The notes: a model not told the origin generated them from the sequence alone. 55,134 nucleotides of DNA from Tissierellia bacterium (GCA_012518745.1 JAAYRM010000200.1:1-55134), one strand, 5' to 3'; positions 44,376-53,597 are shown, numbered from the stretch's first letter. A program made the numbers and translations.

Positions 44376-46391
44376 TTGACCAAAATAAGGGTGTACAAAC
44401 TAGCTAAAGAATTGAATATGGCTAGCAGAGATCTTATAGCGAGGATGAAGGAACTAGATGTTGATGTAAATAGCCATATGAGCACATTGGATAAGGGTGA
44501 AGCCGAAACGATAAAGCAGATTATAGATGAAGATCAAGAAGCTGGAGTGGACGATGGTAATGAGGATACGGAGGTTAGGCATATAGAAACTAGAGAAAAG
44601 GATATCGTAAAGAATAGTAATGGAAACGCGGAGAATAAGCCGTTAAAGATAGAGGATACTATAATAGTCAGTGATTTAGCTGAAAAGATGGCCGTAAGCC
44701 CTACGGAAGTGATTACAACATTGATAGGATTAGGGGTTATGGCTAATCAAAATCAATTTATCGATTTTGAGACGGCTAGCATTGTGGGTGAAGAATTTGG
44801 CTTTGAGATAACTTCGGTTGAAATCGAGCCCGAAGATGAGGTCAAAGATGAATTCGATCTGGATTTTGAGGATGCCCCGGAGGATTTGAAGTCAAGGCCA
44901 CCTGTGGTTACCGTAATGGGACATGTGGACCATGGTAAAACTTCTTTGCTGGATGCTATCAGGGAAACGAATGTAACTGAAAAAGAGGCGGGTGGAATTA
45001 CCCAACATATAGGGGCCTCTGTTGTAGATGTTGAGGGGAATAAGGTGGTATTTTTGGACACCCCAGGTCATGAGGCTTTTACATCTATGAGGGCAAGGGG
45101 TACGCAAGTTACCGATATAGCCATATTGGTAGTAGCAGCTGATGATGGTGTAATGCCACAGACCGTAGAAGCGATTGATCATGCTAAGGCAGCCGGGGTT
45201 CCAATTATCGTTGCAATTAATAAAATAGATATGCCAGATGCTAATATAGAAAGAATAAAGCAGGAACTGACCGAATATGGGTTGGTACCAGAGGATTGGG
45301 GTGGAGATACGGTTATTGTGCCCGTGTCAGCCTTGAAAGGGGAAGGTATCGATGGGTTGCTAGAGATGATTCTGCTAGTTGCTGAATTACAAGAGCTCAA
45401 GGCTAATCCCGATCGAAATGCTGTATGTACAGTGGTTGAGGCTCAACTAGATAGAGGTAGGGGTCCCGTTGCAACGGTCCTGGTACAAAAAGGTACCTTA
45501 AATGTTGGTGAGATGATAGTTTGTGGTAGTGCCTATGGAAGGGTAAGGGCAATGTTCGATGATAAGGGGAACGCAATTAAAAAAGCCAATCCCTCTGTTC
45601 CGGCAATTATATTGGGTTTATCGGAAGTACCGGATGCCGGCGATATCATATATGTTGTAGATGATGAGAAAACTGCTAGAACCTATGCTGAGAAGAAAAA
45701 ACAAACACTTAGGGAAGAGGAACTACGCACATCACAGCAAGTATCATTGGATGATCTATTTGAGAAGATTAAGTCGGGTGAAATAGCCGATCTTAATATA
45801 ATTATAAAGACGGATGTAAGGGGAACTATAGATGCCATTAGGCAATCCATCGAGCAATTGGAAGATGATGAGGTAAGGGTTAATATCATCCATGGTGGTG
45901 TTGGCGGAATAACCGAAAGCGATATAATGCTGGCAGCTGCTTCGAATGCAATAATTATTGGATTCAATGTAAGACCGACTCTAAATGCCTTAGATATAGC
46001 TGAAGAACAGAATGTCGACGTGAGAACCTATAGGGTCATATATGAGGCGATAGAGGATATCAAATCGGCCATAAAGGGGATGCTAGAACCGGAGTATGTA
46101 GAGCAAGTTATTGGTAGGGCTGAGGTTAGGGATACCTTCAAGGTTCCCAATGTGGGCACGGTGGCAGGGATATATGTTCAGCAGGGCAAAATCACGCGTA
46201 ATAGCAGCATAAGGCTATTGAGGAACAATGTCGTTATATTCGAAGGGGATGTATCATCATTAAGAAGATTTAAGGATGATGTGAGGGAAGTATCCACTGG
46301 ATATGAGGGTGGCTTAGGATTGGAAAACTATAACGATATTAAGAATGGTGATATTTTAGAGGCTTATATATTTAAAGAGGTAGAAAGATAA
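44376..46391 (+). CDS. infB: Translation initiation factor IF-2
   Basis: IF-2 brings initiator tRNA to the 30S subunit. The 671-residue product has an N-terminal IF2-N motif (VYKLAKELNMASRDLIARM), a short acidic linker, a second IF2-N motif (about residues 95-145) and the GTPase domain. That domain contains GHVDHGKTSLLD, DTPGHEAF and NKID. C-terminal domains II-IV follow. The start is a TTG at 44376 with GGGGGTG upstream; an in-frame TTG at 44361 lies too early. The linker is much shorter than in enteric IF-2, typical of Clostridia. Confidence 0.97.
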   Translation: MTKIRVYKLAKELNMASRDLIARMKELDVDVNSHMSTLDKGEAETIKQIIDEDQEAGVDDGNEDTEVRHIETREKDIVKNSNGNAENKPLKIEDTIIVSDLAEKMAVSPTEVITTLIGLGVMANQNQFIDFETASIVGEEFGFEITSVEIEPEDEVKDEFDLDFEDAPEDLKSRPPVVTVMGHVDHGKTSLLDAIRETNVTEKEAGGITQHIGASVVDVEGNKVVFLDTPGHEAFTSMRARGTQVTDIAILVVAADDGVMPQTVEAIDHAKAAGVPIIVAINKIDMPDANIERIKQELTEYGLVPEDWGGDTVIVPVSALKGEGIDGLLEMILLVAELQELKANPDRNAVCTVVEAQLDRGRGPVATVLVQKGTLNVGEMIVCGSAYGRVRAMFDDKGNAIKKANPSVPAIILGLSEVPDAGDIIYVVDDEKTARTYAEKKKQTLREEELRTSQQVSLDDLFEKIKSGEIADLNIIIKTDVRGTIDAIRQSIEQLEDDEVRVNIIHGGVGGITESDIMLAAASNAIIIGFNVRPTLNALDIAEEQNVDVRTYRVIYEAIEDIKSAIKGMLEPEYVEQVIGRAEVRDTFKVPNVGTVAGIYVQQGKITRNSSIRLLRNNVVIFEGDVSSLRRFKDDVREVSTGYEGGLGLENYNDIKNGDILEAYIFKEVER

Positions 46392-46404
46392 GAGGTGGGT
46401 CTTG

Positions 46405-46782
46405 ATGAATATTAAGAGAATTAATCGTATTTCGGAAGAGGTTAAAAGGAAGATTTCGGAATTATTGACAACGGGGCTTAAGGATCCCAGGATTAATTCG
46501 ATGACAAGCGTCACAAAGGTAGATATAACCAGAGATTTGGGCTATGCAAACGTCTATATCAGCGTATTGGGGGATGAAAAGGCCAAGGAAGACACATTAA
46601 AAGGCCTAAGAAATGCGAAGGGGTTTATCAGGAAGGAAATAGCCGACGAGATAGATCTAAGATATATTCCCGATCTGATATTCCATTTAGATGAATCCAT
46701 TGAGCAGGGTATATATATGTCGAAATTGATAGAGAAAGTGGCAGAGGAAGACGCAAGGAAGAAGGGAAAAACTGATGGATAA
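46405..46782 (+). CDS. rbfA: Ribosome-binding factor A
   Basis: RbfA matures the 5' end of 16S rRNA in the small subunit. The 125-residue product has the KH-like fold with LKDPRINSMTSVTKVDITRD and YANVYISVLGDE. An in-frame TTG lies 3 bases upstream; the ATG at 46405 is favoured and has GAGGTGGG before it. It overlaps nrnA by 8 bases. Confidence 0.95.
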   Translation: MNIKRINRISEEVKRKISELLTTGLKDPRINSMTSVTKVDITRDLGYANVYISVLGDEKAKEDTLKGLRNAKGFIRKEIADEIDLRYIPDLIFHLDESIEQGIYMSKLIEKVAEEDARKKGKTDG

Positions 46783-47740
46783 TATAGATGATCTTATGGC
46801 AGATGCGATTCAATTGATTGGCAAATCCGATAATATATTGATAGCTTCCCATGTACAACCGGATGGGGATAGCATTGGTTCTGCATTGGCCCTAGCGATA
46901 GCATTAACAAAGATCAAAGATGGCATAAGGGTATTGAAAGTAGATGATATTCCCGCAGACTATAAATTTCTTCCTGGCATCGAATTGATCGGGGAATGGC
47001 AAAATGGGGAATTGGATCTGTTCATAGCCTTAGATTGCGCAGATATAGATAGATTGGGCCCGGGTAAGGCGTTGGCATTAAGGGCGAGGCATCTGATAAA
47101 TATAGATCATCATATAACGAATGATAATTTTGGGGATATCAATATCATAGCGGAATCGGCTGCGACGGGTGAATTGGTATATGACCTTATAAAAAGGATG
47201 GAGATCGGATTTGATACGGATATAGCGACATGTCTATATACTGCAATAAGCACCGATACAGGGAGGTTTATGTATAGCAATACTTCCCATAAAACACATC
47301 TTATTGCGTCTGAATTGTTGAAAATGGGTATAGATATTAATTCTATCAATACCAATCTATATCAGAATAGAAGTATAGAGAGGACGAACCTGTTCCTAGA
47401 TTCATTAAGTGGGTTGGAAATGTTTGCGGATGGTGAGGTAGCTGTGACTGCCATTACCCAAGATATGCTGGATATCAACAATGCAAAGCTGGAGGATACA
47501 GAGGGGATAATATCCTTTATAAGAGGAATTGATACCGTAGAGGTAGCCTGCTTATTAAAAGAGATTGCCAGGGGGGAAACCAAGGTCAGTATGAGGAGCA
47601 AGATGAGGATAGATGTTTCTAGGATATGCAATAAATTTGGTGGCGGAGGTCACTTGCGGGCGGCCGGCTGCACTATCTATGATGATATTGACCATGCTAA
47701 GAAACTGATATTGGATGAAATAAAGACTATATTCAGGTGA
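46775..47740 (+). CDS. nrnA: DHH-family oligoribonuclease/pAp phosphatase NrnA
   Basis: NrnA degrades short RNAs and dephosphorylates pAp. The 321-residue product has a DHH domain with the motifs SHVQPDGDSIGSAL, LDCADIDR, NIDHHITN and STDTGRF. The DHHA1 domain ends with the substrate-binding GGGGHLRAAGC near residue 290. It overlaps rbfA and runs into truB, the usual rbfA-nrnA-truB order. Confidence 0.95.
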   Translation: MDNIDDLMADAIQLIGKSDNILIASHVQPDGDSIGSALALAIALTKIKDGIRVLKVDDIPADYKFLPGIELIGEWQNGELDLFIALDCADIDRLGPGKALALRARHLINIDHHITNDNFGDINIIAESAATGELVYDLIKRMEIGFDTDIATCLYTAISTDTGRFMYSNTSHKTHLIASELLKMGIDINSINTNLYQNRSIERTNLFLDSLSGLEMFADGEVAVTAITQDMLDINNAKLEDTEGIISFIRGIDTVEVACLLKEIARGETKVSMRSKMRIDVSRICNKFGGGGHLRAAGCTIYDDIDHAKKLILDEIKTIFR

Positions 47741-47745
47741 TGGAT

Positions 47746-48639
47746 ATGAATGGAATTCTCAATGTATTTAAGCCTAAGGGCATAACTTCCCACGATGTGG
47801 TAGATATAGCAAGACGAATATTTGGAATCAAAAGAATTGGACATACTGGAACCTTAGATCCAAATGCAACAGGGGTATTGGTGCTCTGCATAGGAAGGGC
47901 TACGAGGATAAGTGAATACCTATTAGATCTAGACAAAGAATATGTTGGCGAGATACGCCTTGGATTAGCAACGGATACACAGGATGAATTGGGCAAGGTG
48001 CTAAGTCGATCATCCAAGAGGGTTAGCATTGATGAAATTTATAGGGCTTTCGATAGCTTCAAGGGGAAAATTGATCAGGTGCCTCCTATGTATTCTGCAT
48101 TAAAGCATAGGGGGAAAAAACTATATGAAATAGCCAGGAAAGGTGGCACAATTGAAAGAAAACCCAGGGAAGTAGAAATATATGAATTAAAGGTATTGAA
48201 TATAATAGAAGCAGAGAAGATCATATTTTATACTAGATGTTCCAAGGGTACTTACATAAGAACATTATGTGACGATATAGGGGAGTTTCTAGGTACATAT
48301 GGATATATGAGCTATTTGATGAGAACGGGGGTAGGTAATTTTCAAATAGCCGAGAGCCATAGTTTAGAATATCTAATGGATCTAGATAAAAGGGAACTTA
48401 AAAAAACCGTTCATCCCATGGATACAGGATTGACTCATTTAAATGCTATTAGAATAGATGATGGTTTTTATCGTAGATTAGTTAATGGTGCTATCATATA
48501 TTTACAAGAACAGGATGCCAAGGATTACGATATAAATATACCATTGAGGGTATATTGTAATGGTAGCTTTATTGGAATTGGACGAATACTCGAAGAAAAT
48601 ATGAAATCTTATTTAAAAATGGATAAAGTCCTTATATAG
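47746..48639 (+). CDS. truB: tRNA pseudouridine-55 synthase TruB
   Basis: TruB makes pseudouridine 55 in the T loop of tRNAs. The 297-residue product begins with the family NGILNVFKPKGITSHDVV. It has the catalytic aspartate in GHTGTLDPNATGVLVL and the KGTYIRTLCDDIG motif. GTG at 47737 and ATG at 47740 are in frame upstream, but homologues start at the ATG at 47746 and AGGTGA spaces best to it. Confidence 0.96.
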   Translation: MNGILNVFKPKGITSHDVVDIARRIFGIKRIGHTGTLDPNATGVLVLCIGRATRISEYLLDLDKEYVGEIRLGLATDTQDELGKVLSRSSKRVSIDEIYRAFDSFKGKIDQVPPMYSALKHRGKKLYEIARKGGTIERKPREVEIYELKVLNIIEAEKIIFYTRCSKGTYIRTLCDDIGEFLGTYGYMSYLMRTGVGNFQIAESHSLEYLMDLDKRELKKTVHPMDTGLTHLNAIRIDDGFYRRLVNGAIIYLQEQDAKDYDINIPLRVYCNGSFIGIGRILEENMKSYLKMDKVLI

Positions 48640-48649
48640 GGTGATACAT

Positions 48650-49603
48650 ATGAAGATTATAGATTTGAATAATTATACGGAACGAAAATATAAGACCGCA
48701 GTAGCATTAGGAAACTTCGATGGAATCCATAAGGGACACAAACACCTGATAACCAATATGGTTCGAAGTGCTAAAAGAAGGAATCTTAGGAGCTCAATCC
48801 TGCTATTTAAAAATCATACCAGGGATATACTGGGGAACAATAATATAGAGAAGTTCAACATCTTAACCTCCAATGAGCAGAAGCTTAAAATTATCGAGGG
48901 GTTAGGTGTAGATATTGTATATACGATGAAATTTGATAGGAATATAATGAGATTAACTGGCAAGGAATTTATTGAGGATATAATTATTGATAAACTAAAC
49001 TCACAATTTATAACCGTAGGATTTGATTATAAATTTGGGTATAAGGCCTCGGGGGATAGTAGCTATCTTAAACAGATTGGATTGCAGAAGGGATTATCTA
49101 TTGATATTATAGAACCAATAATCGCGGATGGTGAAGTTATCAGTAGTACGACAATACGAGGATTGATCAGGGATGGCAATATAAGAAAGGCAAATCGGTT
49201 TCTAGGTCGCAACTATATGATAGAGGGAAGGGTGATAGCTGGACAAAATAGAGGTACGGGCCTTGGATTTCCTACGGCTAATATGAAATTAAGCTATAAT
49301 TATGTGATACCGAAGTCGGGAGTCTATAAGACATATGCGATCATTGGGGGCAGAGGTTACCCCTGCATTACCAGTATAGGCGCCAATCCCACGTTTGATG
49401 ATGACGAATTCAAAATAGAAACTCATATATTAGATTTTGATCAATATATATACGATGAAGGAATTCAGGTAGAACTGATCGATTTTATTAGGGAAAATAT
49501 AAGATTTAATACAGTTGAAGATCTAAAAAGGCAGATAGAGCATGATATTGAGTCCATTTCACAGGTGGCATACAAAAACATTGATAATATCGAGGAAGTA
49601 TGA
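48650..49603 (+). CDS. ribF: Bifunctional riboflavin kinase/FAD synthetase RibF
   Basis: RibF converts riboflavin to FMN and FMN to FAD. The 317-residue product has the adenylyltransferase domain (ALGNFDGIHKGHKHLI and FDYKFGYKASGD). The C-terminal kinase domain shows GQNRGTGLGFPTANMKL. An in-frame GTG at 48641 touches truB; AGGGTG at 48638-48643 favours the ATG at 48650. Confidence 0.96.
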   Translation: MKIIDLNNYTERKYKTAVALGNFDGIHKGHKHLITNMVRSAKRRNLRSSILLFKNHTRDILGNNNIEKFNILTSNEQKLKIIEGLGVDIVYTMKFDRNIMRLTGKEFIEDIIIDKLNSQFITVGFDYKFGYKASGDSSYLKQIGLQKGLSIDIIEPIIADGEVISSTTIRGLIRDGNIRKANRFLGRNYMIEGRVIAGQNRGTGLGFPTANMKLSYNYVIPKSGVYKTYAIIGGRGYPCITSIGANPTFDDDEFKIETHILDFDQYIYDEGIQVELIDFIRENIRFNTVEDLKRQIEHDIESISQVAYKNIDNIEEV

Positions 49604-49699
49604 TATTGTCAATATGAAACTACCGTCGGCTATGTTCATCGTTTCCTCGGCGATTTACTTAGCTGATGGCGAATTGATTATAATGAGGAGGATGTTTAA
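49604..49699 (+). promoter_or_regulatory. rpsO leader region, possible S15 autoregulatory element
   Basis: The 96-base gap before rpsO contains TCCTC at 49644-49648, able to pair with GAGGA inside the binding site at 49685-49692, and two copies of GGCGA. Many bacteria regulate rpsO through such a leader bound by S15. No defined family structure could be confirmed. A TATAAT at 49678 is too close to the start codon to be a likely promoter. Confidence 0.3.
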
Positions 49700-49969
49700 A
49701 TGACTTTAAGCAAGGAACAGAAGTTTCAAATTATCGATGAATACAAGATACACGAAGGGGATACAGGATCGCCGGAGGTGCAGATCGCTATATTAACCCA
49801 TCGAATCAATTACTTGACCGATCATCTCAAGACACATAAAAAGGATCATCATTCCAGAAGGGGTCTATTTAAGATGATAGGCCAAAGAAGAGGATTATTG
49901 AGATATTTAGAAAACAAGGATATTGGGAGATATAGGGTTCTAATCGAAAAACTTGGACTCAGGGGCTAA
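49700..49969 (+). CDS. rpsO: 30S ribosomal protein S15
   Basis: S15 organises the central domain of 16S rRNA. The 89-residue product is standard in length and has the signatures HEGDTGSPEVQIAILTHRI and DHHSRRGLFKMIGQRRGLL. GAGGAGGA precedes the ATG. A hairpin follows 3 bases after the gene and then pnp, the common rpsO-pnp order. Confidence 0.98.
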   Translation: MTLSKEQKFQIIDEYKIHEGDTGSPEVQIAILTHRINYLTDHLKTHKKDHHSRRGLFKMIGQRRGLLRYLENKDIGRYRVLIEKLGLRG

Positions 49970-49971
49970 TA

Positions 49972-49994
49972 AGAGCGGGGATATTTCCCGCTCT
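49972..49994 (+). terminator. Hairpin between rpsO and pnp
   Basis: AGAGCGGG (49972-49979) and CCCGCTCT (49987-49994) form a perfect GC-rich 8-bp stem with a seven-base loop, followed by ATTAATTTATTA. In enteric bacteria the rpsO-pnp gap holds a terminator and RNase III site; this hairpin may play a comparable role. Confidence 0.55.
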
Positions 49995-50076
49995 ATTAAT
50001 TTATTAAATGGTTTTATTTATTGAACAGATGATGACAATACTATTATGGGCATTACTATATAAGAGGAGGTAGGAC

Positions 50077-52197
50077 ATGGAAAAGAAATACGAATATGAT
50101 TTGGATGGGAAACCGATCTATGTTACCGCGGGGAAGGTAGCAGAGCAGGCCGGAGGGTCCTGTTTGATACAATATGGGGATACAGTTGTATTGGTAACCG
50201 CTACAGCATCTAAGGAACCAAGGGAGGGAATAGACTTTTTTCCCCTAAGCGTTGATTTTGAGGAAAGGCTATACTCGGTTGGAAAGATACCGGGAGGGTT
50301 TATCAAGAGGGAGGGCAGACCTAGCGAAAAGGCTATATTAACCGCCAGATTAATAGATAGACCTATAAGGCCGCTATTCCCCGATGGATATAGAAATGAT
50401 GTACAGATTATAGCGACTGTACTATCGGTAGATCAGAACTATACACCTGATATAGTGGCGATGATAGGATCATCTATATCATTATCTATATCTGACATCC
50501 CATTTCAAGGGCCTACAGCTGCTGTTTTGGTAGGATTGGTAGATGGCGATTTTGTTATAAATCCGGATTGTGAGCAGCGGGAAAAATCGGATCTGCATTT
50601 GGTGGTGGCTGGAACTGAGGATGCTATCACGATGGTAGAGGCTGAGGCTAATGAGGTTGGTGAAGACAAGGTACTAGAGGGAATATTGTTCGCCCATGAT
50701 TATATAAAGGGGCTATGCAGCTTTATAAATAATATTTCGAAGGATATAGGGAAACCCAAACAGGAATACATGGTATTCAAACCGGATACAGAGCTAGAAG
50801 GAGCCGTAAGGGAATTTGCAACTGAAGGTCTGGTGACGGCAATACAAACTATTGATAAACAGGAGCGAGAGGAAAATATTCAGAGCATAAAAGAAGAAAC
50901 ACTAGAAAACTTTGCGGAGGAGTATCCGGAACAGCAGGGTGATATTGAAGAAGTAGTAGATGCTATAATCAAAGAGGAAGTTAGGGAATTGATTTTAAAG
51001 AAAGGTATAAGGCCCGACAATAGGAAGATGGATGAAATACGGCCTATAAGCTGTGATATAGCATTGCTTCCTAGGGCGCATGGTTCAGCCCTATTTACTA
51101 GGGGGCAGACACAGGTATTGACTGTGGCAACGCTAGGAGCATCTAGCGATGTTCAAATTATAGATGGGATAACTGAAGATGAATTTAAAAGGTATATGCA
51201 TCATTATAATTTCCCCCCATATAGTGTAGGGGATACTAGGTTTATGAGGGGGCCAGGTAGGCGTGAAATAGGGCATGGTGCGTTGGCCGAAAGAGCGCTT
51301 GAACCAGTTCTACCGTCAGAAGAGGAGTTCCCATATACTATAAGATTGGTATCCGAAGTGTTGAGTTCTAATGGCTCCAGCTCACAGGCAAGCGTATGTG
51401 GCAGCACCTTGGCATTATTAGATGCAGGTGTACCCATAAAATCTCCAGTGGCGGGAATAGCAATGGGTCTTATAAAATCCGGGGATAAGACAGTTATATT
51501 AACAGATATCCTCGGTATGGAAGATCATCTCGGGGATATGGATCTAAAGGTGGCCGGTACCAGAAAGGGTATAACGGCAATTCAAATGGATATTAAAATA
51601 TCGGGGATTGATAGACCTATACTTAAGGAAGCATTAAGTAGAGCTAGGGAAGATAGGCTAGCTATATTGGATAAGATGAATGAGGCTATATCCAGCCCAA
51701 GAAAAGAATTATCACCCTATGCTCCAAGAATATTTACAATGCAGGTAGAAACGGATAAGATAAGGGATATCATAGGACCAGGTGGCAAGATGATCAATAA
51801 GATAATAGATGAAACAGGTGTAAAGATAGATATAGATGACGATGGCAAGGTATCGATTGCCGCTGAAAGTTCTGAAAGTGGACAAAAGGCTATGGAACTA
51901 ATTGAACAGATAACGAAAGATGTAGAGATCGGTGATATCTATATGGGCAGGGTAGTAAGGGTAGTAAATTTTGGAGCATTTGTTGAAATCATCAATGGCA
52001 AAGAGGGTTTAGTGCATATTTCGAATATCGCCCATGAAAGGATAGGTAAAGTAGGGGATGTGCTGTCCGTAGGCGATGAGGTGATGGTGAAAGTTATAGA
52101 TATAGATGATCAAGATAGAATCAACCTATCTAGAAAGGCAGTTTTACCCAAGAAGGAAAAATCTAATAACAAGAACAGTAGAAGAGAGGATAGGTAA
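50077..52197 (+). CDS. pnp: Polynucleotide phosphorylase
   Basis: PNPase degrades RNA from the 3' end by phosphorolysis. The 706-residue product has two RNase PH domains. The first shows IKREGRPSEKAILTARLIDR; the second shows the FMRGPGRREIGHGALAERAL stretch. A KH domain (IRDIIGPGGKMINKI) and an S1 domain (GRVVRVVNFGAFVEI) follow. AGGAGGT precedes the ATG. A strong terminator follows the stop. Confidence 0.98.
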   Translation: MEKKYEYDLDGKPIYVTAGKVAEQAGGSCLIQYGDTVVLVTATASKEPREGIDFFPLSVDFEERLYSVGKIPGGFIKREGRPSEKAILTARLIDRPIRPLFPDGYRNDVQIIATVLSVDQNYTPDIVAMIGSSISLSISDIPFQGPTAAVLVGLVDGDFVINPDCEQREKSDLHLVVAGTEDAITMVEAEANEVGEDKVLEGILFAHDYIKGLCSFINNISKDIGKPKQEYMVFKPDTELEGAVREFATEGLVTAIQTIDKQEREENIQSIKEETLENFAEEYPEQQGDIEEVVDAIIKEEVRELILKKGIRPDNRKMDEIRPISCDIALLPRAHGSALFTRGQTQVLTVATLGASSDVQIIDGITEDEFKRYMHHYNFPPYSVGDTRFMRGPGRREIGHGALAERALEPVLPSEEEFPYTIRLVSEVLSSNGSSSQASVCGSTLALLDAGVPIKSPVAGIAMGLIKSGDKTVILTDILGMEDHLGDMDLKVAGTRKGITAIQMDIKISGIDRPILKEALSRAREDRLAILDKMNEAISSPRKELSPYAPRIFTMQVETDKIRDIIGPGGKMINKIIDETGVKIDIDDDGKVSIAAESSESGQKAMELIEQITKDVEIGDIYMGRVVRVVNFGAFVEIINGKEGLVHISNIAHERIGKVGDVLSVGDEVMVKVIDIDDQDRINLSRKAVLPKKEKSNNKNSRREDR

Positions 52198-52200
52198 TGG

Positions 52201-52233
52201 AAAACATGAACCCGATAAGGTTCATGTTTTTTT
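52201..52233 (+). terminator. Intrinsic terminator after pnp
   Basis: AAAACATGAACC (52201-52212) pairs perfectly with GGTTCATGTTTT (52219-52230) around a six-base loop, and T residues run from 52227 to 52233. This is the clearest intrinsic terminator in the window and marks the end of the rimP-to-pnp transcription block. Confidence 0.88.
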
Positions 52234-52315
52234 ACGTAAAATTTGAAATATAATATATTTACCGTTCGCCCGAATATACATATATATATATATAGATGAT
52301 ATTTGGGGGGATAGA

Positions 52316-53023
52316 ATGAAACTATTCATTATAAACAAGAAGGGGATATATATGCTATTGATTGCGATATTAATTATTATCTCGATCATTATATATATAT
52401 CCATCTATAACAAAATAGATGAAACCTTTAGAACCGATGTCTACTATAAGGGGAATATAGATAAAAAGGTGGTTACCTTTGCTTGCAACGTGGATTGGGG
52501 TGATGAACATATCCCATCTATGTTGCAATTGTTTAAGAAATATGATGTGAGGATAACCTATTTTGTGACCGGCAGATGGGCAGAAAAAAGTCCGGAATTG
52601 TTAAAGGCCATGTATGATCATGGCCATGAAATTGGGAATCACGGATATAGACATGTAGATTATGATCAGCTGGGCTATGAGCAGAACAAAGAAGAGATTA
52701 TCAAAGCCCATAATGCTATAAAAAACATCTTAGAAATCCAACCCAATTATTTTGCACCTCCATCTGGTGCATATAATGATAATACAGTCAAGGCCGCAAA
52801 GGATTTAAATTATGATATAATAATGTGGAGTATCGATACTATAGATTGGCGGCAAGATGCAACAAGGGATATAATAATAGATAGGGTGATAAACAAACTA
52901 CATAATTCTGCTATTATATTGATGCATCCCACGCAGGAGACCGTAAGGGCTTTGCCAGAATTAATCGAATACCTATTTGCCGAAAATTATAAAATTACAA
53001 CTGTGGGCAATTTGATGGAATAA
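52316..53023 (+). CDS. Polysaccharide deacetylase family protein, YlxY type
   Basis: The 235-residue product has an N-terminal membrane anchor (about residues 11-30) and a NodB-type deacetylase domain. Motif 2 (GHEIGNHGYRH), motif 3 (APPSGAYND), a DTIDWR motif and the ILMHPT motif are present. Motif 1, usually TFDDGP, reads TFACNVDWGDE, so the usual catalytic base is not in its standard place. Position after pnp matches Bacillus ylxY, whose family is linked to sporulation. GGGGGGAT precedes the ATG. Substrate and activity are unproven. Confidence 0.85.
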   Translation: MKLFIINKKGIYMLLIAILIIISIIIYISIYNKIDETFRTDVYYKGNIDKKVVTFACNVDWGDEHIPSMLQLFKKYDVRITYFVTGRWAEKSPELLKAMYDHGHEIGNHGYRHVDYDQLGYEQNKEEIIKAHNAIKNILEIQPNYFAPPSGAYNDNTVKAAKDLNYDIIMWSIDTIDWRQDATRDIIIDRVINKLHNSAIILMHPTQETVRALPELIEYLFAENYKITTVGNLME

Positions 53024-53064
53024 GATATATCATAGGATAGATATCAAACGATGGGGTGAAAAGG

Positions 53065-53496
53065 ATGATGATAAAGGTAGTGAATAATAGTTCATTTGCT
53101 CTTCCAAGCCCTAAAACATCCGGGGCATCTGGTTTAGATCTGCGCGCGAATATCGATCAGGCTATCGTATTGAAGCCGCTGGAAAGGGTATTGATTCCAA
53201 CTGGTCTGCGCATAGCCATACCTGATGGTCATGAAGGCCAGGTCAGGGCAAGAAGTGGACTAGCCCTAAAGCATGGAATAACCCTAGCTAATGGATTGGG
53301 CACTATAGACAGTGATTATAGAGGGGAGATAGGGGTTATATTGATCAATCTAGGGGAAGAAGATTATATAATAGATAGAGGAGACAGAATAGCCCAGTTG
53401 ATCATTATAAGGTATGAGACGATACAATTGAAGCAAGTAGAATATCTAGATGAAACGGAAAGAGGAGATGGAGGATTTGGGCATACTGGTTATTGA
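53065..53496 (+). CDS. dut: Deoxyuridine 5'-triphosphate nucleotidohydrolase
   Basis: dUTPase hydrolyses dUTP to dUMP and keeps uracil out of DNA. The 143-residue product is a trimeric-type dUTPase with its five motifs visible: ASGLDLRA, the RARSGLALKHGI stretch, GTIDSDYRGEIGV, RGDRIAQLII and the C-terminal RGDGGFGHTGY. A GTG at 53056 is in frame; the ATG at 53065, with GGGGTGA upstream, is preferred. Confidence 0.96.
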   Translation: MMIKVVNNSSFALPSPKTSGASGLDLRANIDQAIVLKPLERVLIPTGLRIAIPDGHEGQVRARSGLALKHGITLANGLGTIDSDYRGEIGVILINLGEEDYIIDRGDRIAQLIIIRYETIQLKQVEYLDETERGDGGFGHTGY

Positions 53497-53537
53497 TTAT
53501 ATATAATATCACATAAGATGTTATCATAACTGATAAT

Positions 53538-53565
53538 GAATATATTATTCTATTCCACATAATAT
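53538..53565 (+). promoter_or_regulatory. Possible sporulation (SigE-like) promoter of ylmC
   Basis: GAATATA (53538-53544) and CATAATAT (53558-53565) are separated by 13 bases and resemble the mother-cell SigE pattern. The placement, about 33 bases before the ylmC start, is right. The region is AT-rich, so the match is tentative. A 16-base palindrome (TTATCA, TAAC, TGATAA at 53521-53536) lies just upstream. Confidence 0.3.
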
Positions 53566-53597
53566 TTAACAAGGGATTATGATTGGGAGGGAATAAT

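Noticed and set aside
52234..52315. Promoter or functional repeat in the TA-rich stretch before the YlxY-type gene
   Set aside because: The alternating TA run near 52277-52296 is simple sequence, and TATAAT near 52245 has no recognisable -35.
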